From: Bacillota bacterium
GTDB lineage: Bacteria > Bacillota_A > Clostridia > Lachnospirales > Lachnospiraceae
NCBI GenBank assembly: GCA_023443925.1
Contig: JAEZSL010000212.1
Span: 1-10,092, forward strand
Length of the DNA stretch: 10,092 bases
Direction: 5' to 3'
Positions 1-6,344 of the stretch are shown here, piece after piece (position 1 is the first letter of the stretch; each line of letters starts with the position of its first letter). Position numbers and translations under genes: made by a program. The notes beneath the pieces were generated by a model, which did not search any database, was not told the origin of the DNA, and saw nothing but the letters and a program-made list of their open reading frames with translations.

Positions 1-1
1 C

Positions 2-358
2 TTTATGTGGTGGGATAAGGAAAATAATGGTCCTGTTTGGTGGTATGCTGCTGAGGAGTGGGTAACGGAAGCGGATACGAATGGCTTCAAATTTGTGGAT
101 TTTGAGGGCGGCATGTATGCGACTGCAATTGTGCCTGATTTTGATTACAATGAGGCTTTGAGAGCATACAATGGTATTAAGGATTGGATTGCAAAACATG
201 AAAACTTTGCGCTAGACGAACGTCTGGGACACGAAACTATGTGGCATGTCACCGGTCCTGATCTTGCAAATTTCTTGGGTTATAAACAGGTTGAGTATTT
301 CTTTCCGATTTGTGTTAAGAAAGATTATGTAAAGAAAGATCATGCAAAGCAATTATAA
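2..358 (+). CDS. C-terminal part of a GyrI-like/AraC-type effector-binding domain protein (5' end outside window)
   Basis: The reading frame is open from the first bases of the window, so the gene almost certainly begins upstream; the ATG at 5 has no ribosome binding site in view and is probably internal. The visible 118 residues resemble the effector-binding (GyrI-like) domain at the C-terminus of many AraC-family and other one-component regulators of Clostridia. Points of resemblance are a strand with a GGMYA element, a helix with YNGIKDWIAKH, then a GYKQVEYFFPICVKK ending that matches the usual (I/V)PIK-type last strand. Such domains bind small, often hydrophobic ligands. No helix-turn-helix is visible because the N-terminal half is missing, so a stand-alone ligand-binding protein is equally possible. 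A 14-bp hairpin 32 bases after the stop could end the transcript. The family call is from memory of homologues and is moderately sure. Confidence 0.55.
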   Translation, partial: FMWWDKENNGPVWWYAAEEWVTEADTNGFKFVDFEGGMYATAIVPDFDYNEALRAYNGIKDWIAKHENFALDERLGHETMWHVTGPDLANFLGYKQVEYFFPICVKKDYVKKDHAKQL

Positions 359-390
359 TAATACAAAGTATCAAGTACCTGTTTAGAAAT

Positions 391-425
391 AATCTAAAGG
401 CATGAAATTTACGTGCCTTTAGATT
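391..425. terminator. 14-bp hairpin after the effector-binding gene, possible bidirectional terminator
   Basis: The arms 391-404 and 412-425 pair over 14 positions, 13 Watson-Crick and one G-T, around a 7-base loop (AAATTTA). It lies 32 bases after the stop at 358. No clean T-run follows on either strand, only AT-rich sequence, so it is not a textbook intrinsic terminator. It may instead be a 3'-end stabilising stem-loop. Confidence 0.45.
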
Positions 426-463
426 GATTAAAGATAAACTTTCTATACATAAATTTGATACAA

Positions 464-518
464 AAATGGGGTTGCTGCTTTATAGATAAATTTACATCTA
501 TAAAACAGCGACCCATTT
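464..518. repeat. Long hairpin made by an inverted copy of the array repeat facing its first direct copy
   Basis: The arm 464-487 pairs with 496-518: a core of 17 positions (469-485 with 498-514) with one mismatch and one G-T pair, extended by AT pairs inside, and outside past one bulged G. The loop is about 8 bases. The left arm is a diverged reverse complement of the TATAAAACAGCGACCCAT element repeated downstream, so the hairpin arose from one inverted and one direct repeat copy. No T-run follows. Confidence 0.7.
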
Positions 519-680
519 AAAAATGATTTATAAAATAGCTACTCATTTGATTTAAAAATGATTTATAAACAGCGACCCATTTAAAAACGATTTATAAAAC
601 AGCGACTCATATAATTTTAAATACGATTTATAAAACAGCGACTCATTAAAAACGATTTAGGAAAATTGCAACTACTAATG
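499..680. repeat. Tandem array of the TATAAAACAGCGACYCAT element with a ~65-bp two-part higher-order unit
   Basis: The core TATAAAACAGCGACYCAT begins at 499, 529 (variant AATAGCTACTCAT), 564 (one A shorter), 593 and 629. A decayed sixth copy may lie at 658-679. Starts are separated by 30, 35, 29 and 36 bases, so short (A) and long (B) units alternate and each A+B pair totals 65 bases. A units end in TTAAAAAYGATT; B units carry about 5-6 extra bases between the core and the YGATT end. There is no open reading frame of note. The array fills most of the gap between the effector-binding gene and the 3' end of the ABC-F gene, so it could be transcribed as 3' untranslated RNA from either side. It is not a CRISPR array: the units are almost entirely repeat, with no unique spacers. 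Confidence 0.8.
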
Positions 681-710
681 TACCCCTTGGATTAATCATG
701 CAGGCAGTAG

Positions 711-2345
711 TTACATATCGTCCTCGCCGCGGTCAATCTGCATTACCTGTCTCTTTCGTGCGAATTCGTCACTATCTAAGTATTCGTCGTAAGTTGTAAC
801 CTTGTCAATTAATCCATTTGGTGTCAGTTCCATAATACGGTTAGCAATAGTCTGGATAAACTGATGATCCTGGGAAGTAAATAATATAACACCTGAGAAC
901 TTCATTAAACCGTTGTTCAATGCAGTAATGGATTCCATATCCAGATGGTTGGTCGGTTCATCCATGATAAGGACATTGGATCCAAGAATCATCATCTTGG
1001 ATAGCATAACCCTTACTTTTTCACCACCGGACAGTACCCTAACCTTCTTAACGCCTTCTTCTCCTGCAAATAGCATACGTCCTAAGAACCCGCGGACATA
1101 GGTCACATCTTTCTCTGGTGAGAAAGGCATAAGCCAGTCTACAATTATATCATCGGTATCAAAATGCTTGGTATTGTCTTTGGGGAAGTAGGACTGAGTG
1201 GTTGTGATTCCCCATTTGTAATTACCTTCATCCGGTTCCATATCTCCTGAAAGAATACGGAATAAAGTAGTAGTAGCCTGGGTGTTAGGGCCAACAAATG
1301 CGACTTTATCTTCTTTGGTTATTGTAAAAGAGATATTATCCAGTACCTTCACACCATCAATGGTCTTTGAAAGATTCGTAACGGTAAGAACCTCATTACC
1401 GATTTCTCTGCTGGGTCTGAAATCGATGTACGGATACTTTCTGCTGGAAGGACGAATATCATCCAGTTCAATTTTTTCAAGTGCTTTCTTACGGGAAGTA
1501 GCCTGTTTGGATTTGGAAGCATTGGCACTGAATCTCTGGATAAATTCCTGTAATTCTTTGATTTTTTCTTCCTTTTTCTTATTGGCTTCCTTCATCTGCT
1601 TAACCATTAACTGACTGGATTCATACCAGAAGTCATAGTTACCGGCATAAAGCTGGATTTTAGCATAATCAATATCGGCGGTATGGGTACATACCTTGTT
1701 CAGAAAATATCTGTCATGGGATACTACAATTACGGTATTCTCAAAATTAATCAGGAATTCTTCCAGCCAGCGGATGGCTTCTAAATCCAAGTGGTTGGTA
1801 GGCTCGTCTAGGAGAAGGATATCCGGATTGCCAAATAATGCCTGAGCTAATAAAACTTTCACTTTTTCGCTGCCGTTTAATTCGCTCATAAGCTTATAAT
1901 GCAGATCATTTTCAATTCCCAGTCCGTCTAGTAAGGTTGCGGCATCGGATTCTGCTTCCCAGCCGTTTAGAGTTGCGAACTCACCTTCCAGTTCACTGGC
2001 ACGGATTCCGTCAGCTTCCGTGAAATCTTCCTTGGCATAGATTGCATCTTTTTCTTTCATAATATCATACAAACGTTGATTACCCATAATAACGGTATTC
2101 AAAACATCATATTGATCATATTTAAAGTGGTCCTGCTGTAAGAAGGATAGTCTCTGGCCAGGTGTTATAATAACGTCACCTTTAGTTGGTTCCAGCTGTC
2201 CGGATAAAATTTTTAAAAAGGTGGATTTACCAGCTCCGTTGGCACCGATTAAACCATAGCAATTACCTTCTGTAAATTTAATATTGACATCTTCAAATAA
2301 GGCTCTTTTGCCAAGCCTTAAAGTTATGTTACTTGCCTGTATCAT
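711..2345 (-). CDS. ABC-F family ATPase (YkpA/YbiT-like), putative ribosome-associated translation factor
   Basis: This 544-residue soluble protein carries two ATP-binding cassettes with no membrane domain, as in the ABC-F family, whose members bind the ribosomal E site and act on stalled or antibiotic-bound ribosomes. Cassette 1: Walker A GANGAGKST (34-42), signature LNGSE (156-160), Walker B ILLLDEP (176-182), H-loop SHD (209-211). A charged, Lys/Glu-rich linker (about 244-300) matches the inter-domain linker that contacts P-site tRNA. Cassette 2: Walker A position GPNTQATTT (352-360) lacks the Lys and the last Gly, the signature LSGGE (438-442) is intact, Walker B VLIMDEP (458-464) is intact, and the H-loop reads SQDH (491-494) with Gln in place of His. 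Sequence and length fit the YkpA/YbiT branch rather than the antibiotic-resistance branch. It is transcribed alone, has GAGAGG 8 bases before the ATG, and its 5' leader looks too short for an attenuation leader. Confidence 0.93.
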   Translation of the reverse strand: MIQASNITLRLGKRALFEDVNIKFTEGNCYGLIGANGAGKSTFLKILSGQLEPTKGDVIITPGQRLSFLQQDHFKYDQYDVLNTVIMGNQRLYDIMKEKDAIYAKEDFTEADGIRASELEGEFATLNGWEAESDAATLLDGLGIENDLHYKLMSELNGSEKVKVLLAQALFGNPDILLLDEPTNHLDLEAIRWLEEFLINFENTVIVVSHDRYFLNKVCTHTADIDYAKIQLYAGNYDFWYESSQLMVKQMKEANKKKEEKIKELQEFIQRFSANASKSKQATSRKKALEKIELDDIRPSSRKYPYIDFRPSREIGNEVLTVTNLSKTIDGVKVLDNISFTITKEDKVAFVGPNTQATTTLFRILSGDMEPDEGNYKWGITTTQSYFPKDNTKHFDTDDIIVDWLMPFSPEKDVTYVRGFLGRMLFAGEEGVKKVRVLSGGEKVRVMLSKMMILGSNVLIMDEPTNHLDMESITALNNGLMKFSGVILFTSQDHQFIQTIANRIMELTPNGLIDKVTTYDEYLDSDEFARKRQVMQIDRGEDDM

Positions 2346-2353
2346 TTTTATTA

Positions 2354-2359
2354 CCTCTC
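2354..2359 (-). promoter_or_regulatory. Ribosome binding site of the ABC-F gene
   Basis: GAGAGG on the minus strand lies 8 bases before the ATG at 2345 and supports that start. Confidence 0.7.
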
Positions 2360-2388
2360 GATCATTTTACGTGGTTAATATCATTTCT

Positions 2389-2416
2389 ATTTTAACGTAT
2401 ATTTACTATTTTGCAA
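2389..2416 (-). promoter_or_regulatory. Candidate sigma-A promoter of the ABC-F gene
   Basis: On the minus strand TTGCAA (2411-2416) and TAAAAT (2389-2394) are separated by 16 bases. Transcription would start near 2382, giving a leader of about 35 bases. The -35 matches the consensus at four of six positions. Confidence 0.4.
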
Positions 2417-2683
2417 GTGTTTTATTGATTTTTGTGGGAATCTGGGACTTATTTAAGCATGGATTTTCAGATGGAAGCCGGGTAAGTAAGTGGTAATCTT
2501 GAATTTAAAAGCGTATTGAATAAATTTAAGTATTAAGAATTGGTAAATCAGAGAGCTAAAATTAAACGATAAGATGATGATTAATAATTAAAACTACAGC
2601 TTAATAATACCTAAAATCACATAAAAAAATGTGCGTAAATTAAGATAATTAATGTATGGCATGTATAAATATGGAATACGGTA
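2417..2683. other. AT-rich intergenic stretch between divergent genes, no gene seen
   Basis: The full gap between the ABC-F start (2345) and the DUF1232 start (2824) is 478 bases. Apart from the two promoter candidates at its edges, it holds AT-rich sequence with no ribosome-binding-site-supported frame and only a weak 5-bp CACAT/ATGTG stem (2618-2633). A hydrophobic frame reads through 2371-2496 but can only start inside the ABC-F gene, in antisense, so it was not called. Confidence 0.5.
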
Positions 2684-2692
2684 TGGTATAAT
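2684..2692 (+). promoter_or_regulatory. Extended -10 promoter candidate upstream of the DUF1232 gene
   Basis: TGGTATAAT combines the extended -10 TGN element with a perfect TATAAT. No good -35 is visible at the usual distance, which an extended -10 can tolerate. The resulting leader would be about 125 bases. Confidence 0.5.
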
Positions 2693-2823
2693 GGAAATCT
2701 GGAATATGCAAGTGTGCCTACTTTTTAATGATGGCAGATAATTAAGGTACGCGGTTCCAGAGGTTCATTTTCAGAAATGAAGCATATCAGAAAATGGTCA
2801 GCCAGGAGGGCCAGGAGAGAGCA

Positions 2824-3216
2824 ATGGTTATAAAAGATAATATGAAAGAGTTAAAAAAGAAAGCCAAAGAAATAAAAAAGAATATAATAGTTTTGTATAT
2901 TGCTTTGAAAAAGAAAGAAACCCCCTGGTATGCAAAAGTCACTGCAGGCATTACAATAGGATATGCGTTATCCCCGATAGATCTTGTACCGGATTTCATA
3001 CCAATATTAGGCTATCTGGATGATATCATTATATTACCCCTGCTAATTTTACTATCAATAAAATTAATACCGCATAGTATAATAGAAGCGGCAAAATTGG
3101 AAGCCGAAAATTTGCCGCAGGCTGGAAGCGTTAAAAAATGGTATTATGCAGTTCCTATAATATGCATTTGGGTAGTGGCTGCTATTTTAATAGGGAAAAT
3201 ATTATTAAGACGGTAG
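2824..3216 (+). CDS. DUF1232 (YkvA-type) small membrane protein
   Basis: This 130-residue protein has a basic, Lys-rich N-terminus (1-33), the hallmark SPIDLVPDFIP motif (about 50-60) followed by a conserved GYLDD turn and hydrophobic helix (about 62-82), and a second hydrophobic segment near the C-terminus (107-127) ending in LLRR. The SPIDLVPDFIP core defines DUF1232; the molecular role of the family is unknown. I chose ATG 2824 because AGGAGA (2813-2818) precedes it by 5 bases. An in-frame ATG at 2794 would add ten residues but has no ribosome binding site. It is probably transcribed from the extended -10 promoter at 2684. The 122-base gap to the next gene leaves co-transcription open. Confidence 0.85.
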   Translation: MVIKDNMKELKKKAKEIKKNIIVLYIALKKKETPWYAKVTAGITIGYALSPIDLVPDFIPILGYLDDIIILPLLILLSIKLIPHSIIEAAKLEAENLPQAGSVKKWYYAVPIICIWVVAAILIGKILLRR

Positions 3217-3338
3217 CAAAATTGTTCATTAAAGATCAGTATAGAAATAGAAGCATATGTACATGAGTAATCACTGCTATATTCTGTAACTGGATTATTG
3301 TTTTATTTAATAAATCAATATACAATGGGGTGAATGTA

Positions 3339-3779
3339 ATGGAAATACGTAAATTGAACATGGATGATTACAATGAATTATACGACTTTTGGTTGTCAAC
3401 GCCGGGGATGGGATTAAACGATGTTGATGATTCGAAAGAAGGGATTGAAAAGTATTTAGAGCGTAATCCGGATACCTGCTTTATAGCAATTGTATCAAAT
3501 AAAATTGTGGGTGTTATATTGTCGGGTCATGATGGGCGGCGAGGTTATATCTATCATGCTGCTGTTTCTGTGGCGTGCAGGAACAAAGGTATCGGAAGTA
3601 CTTTATTAAATACCGCCTTAGATGCCTTACGTGATGAAGGGATTACCAAAGTTGCACTTGTGGTTTTTAAGAATAATGAAATAGGAAACGCATTTTGGGA
3701 ACACAGAGGCTTCAGCTTGCGGGAAGATTTGAACTATAGAAATAAAGCATTAATTGAACTAAAAAGAATCGATACGTAG
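3339..3779 (+). CDS. GNAT-family N-acetyltransferase (YpeA-like)
   Basis: This single-domain protein of 146 residues transfers an acetyl group from acetyl-CoA to an amine of unknown identity. The acetyl-CoA pyrophosphate loop RNKGIG (81-86) fits the R/Q-x-x-G-x-G/A motif A. The preceding strand YIYHAAVSV (70-78) and the later NAFWEHRGF (117-125) are the usual landmarks. The N-terminal stretch DFWLSTPGMGLNDVDDS (16-32) and the GHDGRRGYIYH block (63-73) match the YpeA-like subgroup recalled from other Firmicutes. I prefer ATG 3339, which has GGGG (3327-3330) 8 bases upstream, over the in-frame GTG at 3330, which has no ribosome binding site. A weak inverted repeat with T-rich sequence lies after the stop. 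Confidence 0.88.
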   Translation: MEIRKLNMDDYNELYDFWLSTPGMGLNDVDDSKEGIEKYLERNPDTCFIAIVSNKIVGVILSGHDGRRGYIYHAAVSVACRNKGIGSTLLNTALDALRDEGITKVALVVFKNNEIGNAFWEHRGFSLREDLNYRNKALIELKRIDT

Positions 3780-3801
3780 ATTCCTTATTTCAGTAATATA
3801 T

Positions 3802-3850
3802 AAATTCCGATGTATAGTATTTTAAAGGCAGGAATTTTCATTTTTAATTT
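3802..3850 (+). terminator. Weak terminator-like inverted repeat after the GNAT gene
   Basis: AAATTCC (3802-3808) can pair with GGAATTT (3831-3837), with T-rich sequence following. The 22-base loop makes it a poor intrinsic terminator. Confidence 0.25.
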
Positions 3851-3920
3851 TTATAATTCTATAATTACATAAACAAAAATGCAAAAGTCATTTTCGCACC
3901 AATTATAAGCTGGATTATTT

Positions 3921-3957
3921 TCAGATGCTTAGCATTTATGATCAGATGCTTAGCATT
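3921..3957. promoter_or_regulatory. Twin operator-like sites: two copies of TCAGATGCTTAGCATT, 21 bp apart
   Basis: The 16-base sequence TCAGATGCTTAGCATT occurs at 3921-3936 and again at 3942-3957 without a mismatch. Each copy contains the perfect odd palindrome ATGCTTAGCAT (3925-3935 and 3946-3956). The centres are 21 bp apart, two helical turns, so a bound regulator would sit on one DNA face. The pair ends 12 bases before the -35 box at 3969, a position typical of activator sites. The regulator is not identifiable here. Confidence 0.65.
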
Positions 3958-3968
3958 GTTGATACTAA

Positions 3969-3997
3969 TTGACTTTTCAGTTTTTCTTCTATAAAAT
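3969..3997 (+). promoter_or_regulatory. Sigma-A-like promoter of the 4155-8878 gene run
   Basis: TTGACT (3969-3974) and TAAAAT (3992-3997) are separated by exactly 17 bases, each one mismatch from consensus. Transcription would begin near 4004, leaving a leader of about 150 bases before the ATG at 4155. It lies directly downstream of the twin palindromes. Confidence 0.6.
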
Positions 3998-4061
3998 GAA
4001 GACATTACCAATGATGACCACCGAAGACATTATCACTGAAAACTGTACACGGAAAACATTA
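3998..4061 (+). repeat. Three imperfect GAARACATTA repeats in the operon leader
   Basis: GAAGACATTA occurs at 3998-4007 and 4023-4032, and GAAAACATTA at 4052-4061, spaced 25 and 29 bases apart. They lie at and just after the predicted transcription start. Their role is unknown and chance is possible in AT-rich DNA. Confidence 0.4.
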
Positions 4062-4154
4062 CAATTTAAGACTTACCCAATCAAGAAATAGATTAGCATG
4101 TAATGATTCAGTTACATTAAAGCATAATAAAAACAGCAAGGAAGTGATCCTGCA

Positions 4155-5084
4155 ATGAACCGGTTCAGAAAGATGGCTCTAAAAGCCCTTACGCTGCCCA
4201 TCGATTTAAAAAAGAATTACAGGCTGCACCGCAGGATAATCCTTGCGGCTCACCCTTATATCAAAACTTTATATAATTTACTGGATAAAAAAATCATCTC
4301 TGAAGGCAGAGAAATACCGGTGAGAATATTCAAACCGGATAAAAGTGCCGGTTTTAAAGTCCTGCTATTCTTTCACGGGGGAGGCTGGGTTACCGGTAAT
4401 ATAGACAGCTATAGTCATATTTGTGCCAATATGGCAAACCGCATTGGATATCCGGTGGTTTCTGTTGATTACCGGCTTGCTCCGGAACACCCCTTTCCGG
4501 CGGGTGTTGATGACTGCTATTATGTAACAAAAGAAATTGTTACGAATCAATCTTTATTTAAGCAGAGGCCGGAAGAAGTTATTTTAATCGGCGACAGTGC
4601 GGGAGGAAACCTGGCTGCCGTTGTATCACTGATGGCAAGGGACCGCGGCGAGTTTTTTCTCTCGAAACAGATTCTTTTATATCCGTCTACGTATCATGAT
4701 CATAGTGAAAAATCTCCATATCCTTCCGTGCACGAGAACGGCACCGGTTATTTGCTGACTGCAAAGAGAATTTGTGATTACATGGATTTATACGTGCCAA
4801 AGGAAGAGGAACGGTATAATCCATATGTTGCCCCGCTCTTATCGAAAGATTTAAGTAATCAGCCCGATACGCTGATAATAACGGCGGAGTATGACCCCCT
4901 TCGGGATGAAGGAGAAGCTTATGGAATGCGGCTGCAGCAATTTGGAAATACTGTAAAGACAGAACGGTTGCAGGGAGCAATTCACGGTTTTCTTTCCTTA
5001 CCGATGAATTCCGTATATGTTATGAACTGTTATGATATCATAAATCGATTTTTGCATGAGGAGACAAGGAATGAAACATCGTAA
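4155..5084 (+). CDS. Alpha/beta-hydrolase of the hormone-sensitive lipase (family IV) type, probable esterase
   Basis: The 309-residue protein should hydrolyse carboxyl esters, removing short acyl or acetyl groups. It has the full family IV set: oxyanion-hole motif HGGGW (74-78), the DYRLAPEHPFPA block (105-116), nucleophile elbow GDSAGG with Ser148, acid Asp247 in EYDPLRDE, and His277 in IHGF. No signal peptide is evident; the basic N-terminus followed by an amphipathic stretch suggests a cytoplasmic or membrane-apposed enzyme. AGGAAG (4139-4144) precedes the ATG by 10 bases. It is the first gene after the promoter at 3969, and its 3' end overlaps the next gene by 14 bases, which suggests translational coupling to the acyltransferase. 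Substrate is not predictable from sequence. Confidence 0.9.
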   Translation: MNRFRKMALKALTLPIDLKKNYRLHRRIILAAHPYIKTLYNLLDKKIISEGREIPVRIFKPDKSAGFKVLLFFHGGGWVTGNIDSYSHICANMANRIGYPVVSVDYRLAPEHPFPAGVDDCYYVTKEIVTNQSLFKQRPEEVILIGDSAGGNLAAVVSLMARDRGEFFLSKQILLYPSTYHDHSEKSPYPSVHENGTGYLLTAKRICDYMDLYVPKEEERYNPYVAPLLSKDLSNQPDTLIITAEYDPLRDEGEAYGMRLQQFGNTVKTERLQGAIHGFLSLPMNSVYVMNCYDIINRFLHEETRNETS

Positions 5085-6330
5085 ACGGGTTGAATGGAAC
5101 AGGCTTGATAATGCCGCTAAGATCTTTCCGCCCACCAGTAATGACAGGGACACAAAGGTTTTCCGGTTTGCCTGCGAATTGTATGAACGGGTAGATCCGG
5201 TTAAATTACAGGAAGCCCTGGATGAAACCATAGAAATATTTCCTTTATATAAGTCTGTCCTTAGAAAAGGAGTTTTCTGGTATTATTTTGAGACCGGCGG
5301 TCTGCGTCCGGTAGTGGAAGAGGAATCGCTTCCAGTCTGTGCCAGAATCTACCAGGAAAGCAGAAGAAATCTTTTGTTTCGGGTAGTTTATTTTAAAAAC
5401 CGTATTAGTCTGGAGGTATACCATGCCCTTTCTGATGGTACCGGAGCCTTGTGGTTTTTTAAAAGCCTGCTTTCAAGATATTTAATGGGAAAATATAAGA
5501 ATGCTTTTTCGGAGCTGAATTTAAAATTGGATTATGAGGCATCTGTCAGTCAGAAGATGGATGACAGCTTCTTAAAATATTATACCGGAAAAAGAATAAG
5601 TCTGGCTGTAAAAAGTGAACGGGCATATCACATCCGAGGTACCAGAAAAGAAGAAAACCGGATGCAGTTGATCGAAGGCACCATGTCGGTGAAAGCGGTG
5701 TTAAATGCAGCCCACGAGTATGATACAACTCTGACAGTGTACCTTACGGCTCTTTTTATGTATTCTATTTACAGAACAATGTCGGAACGGGGGAAAAAAC
5801 ATCCGGTGGTTTTATCCGTACCGGTTAATTTGAGAAATTATTTTGAATCGGAATCGGCCAGGAATTTCTTTGGCACCATTAATATCGGTTATCATTTCGG
5901 TAAAAACAGTACCGAACTTCCTGATATAATTAAGAGTGTGGGAGAGAGTTTTTCCAGAGAATTAACGCCGGACCGCTTAAGAAACCATATGGAACGGCTG
6001 GCAGCTTTAGAGCATAATGTTTTTACCAGGGCAGTACCGCTGGCCATTAAGGACTTTACTCTCCAGGTGGCCAATCTTATCAATGAAAGAGGGATTACGG
6101 CGGCTCTGTCCAACGTGGGTAAGATCGCCATGCCATCGGAATTCACTCCCTATATCAGGCAGTTCGATGTATTTACCAGTGCAAGAAGGCCCCAGATCTG
6201 TATGTGTTCCTATGGGGATAATCTTGTGGTGAGCTTTACGTCACCTTTTACGGATACGGATATTCAGAAAACCTTTTTTCACACCCTATCAAAAAAGGGA
6301 ATTGATGTTAAAATTGCATCTAATCTTTAA
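5071..6330 (+). CDS. Condensation-fold acyltransferase, alcohol acetyltransferase-like (BAHD/PapA-type superfamily)
   Basis: The 419-residue protein belongs to the CoA-dependent acyltransferase superfamily that also holds condensation domains and PapA-type enzymes. The active-site HHxxxDG motif appears as YHALSDGTGA (117-126), with catalytic His118 and Asp122; the first His of the pair is Tyr. Other landmarks are PVNLRNYF (251-258), the FGTINIGYHFG strand (267-277) and LSNVGK (346-351) near the C-terminus, matching the two-lobed fold. It probably transfers an acyl group to a hydroxyl or amine; donor and acceptor are unknown. There is no adenylation or carrier domain nearby, so it is not part of a peptide synthetase. 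ATG 5071 has AGGAG (5059-5063) 7 bases upstream; an in-frame ATG at 5056 is less well placed. It overlaps the esterase gene by 14 bases. Confidence 0.8.
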   Translation: MKHRKRVEWNRLDNAAKIFPPTSNDRDTKVFRFACELYERVDPVKLQEALDETIEIFPLYKSVLRKGVFWYYFETGGLRPVVEEESLPVCARIYQESRRNLLFRVVYFKNRISLEVYHALSDGTGALWFFKSLLSRYLMGKYKNAFSELNLKLDYEASVSQKMDDSFLKYYTGKRISLAVKSERAYHIRGTRKEENRMQLIEGTMSVKAVLNAAHEYDTTLTVYLTALFMYSIYRTMSERGKKHPVVLSVPVNLRNYFESESARNFFGTINIGYHFGKNSTELPDIIKSVGESFSRELTPDRLRNHMERLAALEHNVFTRAVPLAIKDFTLQVANLINERGITAALSNVGKIAMPSEFTPYIRQFDVFTSARRPQICMCSYGDNLVVSFTSPFTDTDIQKTFFHTLSKKGIDVKIASNL

Positions 6331-6344
6331 CAGGAGGAAGAATT

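Noticed and set aside
499..680. Possible CRISPR array
   Set aside because: Units are 29-36 bases in total, the sequences between cores are themselves similar AT-rich copies rather than unique spacers, and no cas gene is present.
660..710. Intrinsic terminator of the ABC-F gene just after its stop
   Set aside because: Only a 7-bp AACTACT/AGTAGTT pairing with a loop of nearly 30 bases can be drawn, followed by a short T-run; it is too weak to call.
1282..1614. 110-residue plus-strand frame inside the ABC-F gene
   Set aside because: It is the antisense shadow of a well-conserved coding region, with no ribosome binding site and an implausible Ser/Leu composition.
2284..2496. 70-residue hydrophobic frame ending in FKHGFSDGSRVSKW
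   Set aside because: Any ATG lies antisense within the ABC-F gene and has no ribosome binding site; the hydrophobicity follows from AT-rich intergenic DNA.
3996..4091. 31-codon frame MKTLPMMTTEDIITENC... as a leader peptide of the operon
   Set aside because: It has no ribosome binding site, and its ATG overlaps the -10 box of the predicted promoter, so the transcript would begin after the start codon. It is also spanned by the GAARACATTA repeats.
5071..6330. Fragment of a non-ribosomal peptide synthetase
   Set aside because: The condensation fold stands alone at normal single-domain length, with no adenylation, carrier or thioesterase domain, and its active-site motif is YHxxxDG as in stand-alone acyltransferases.
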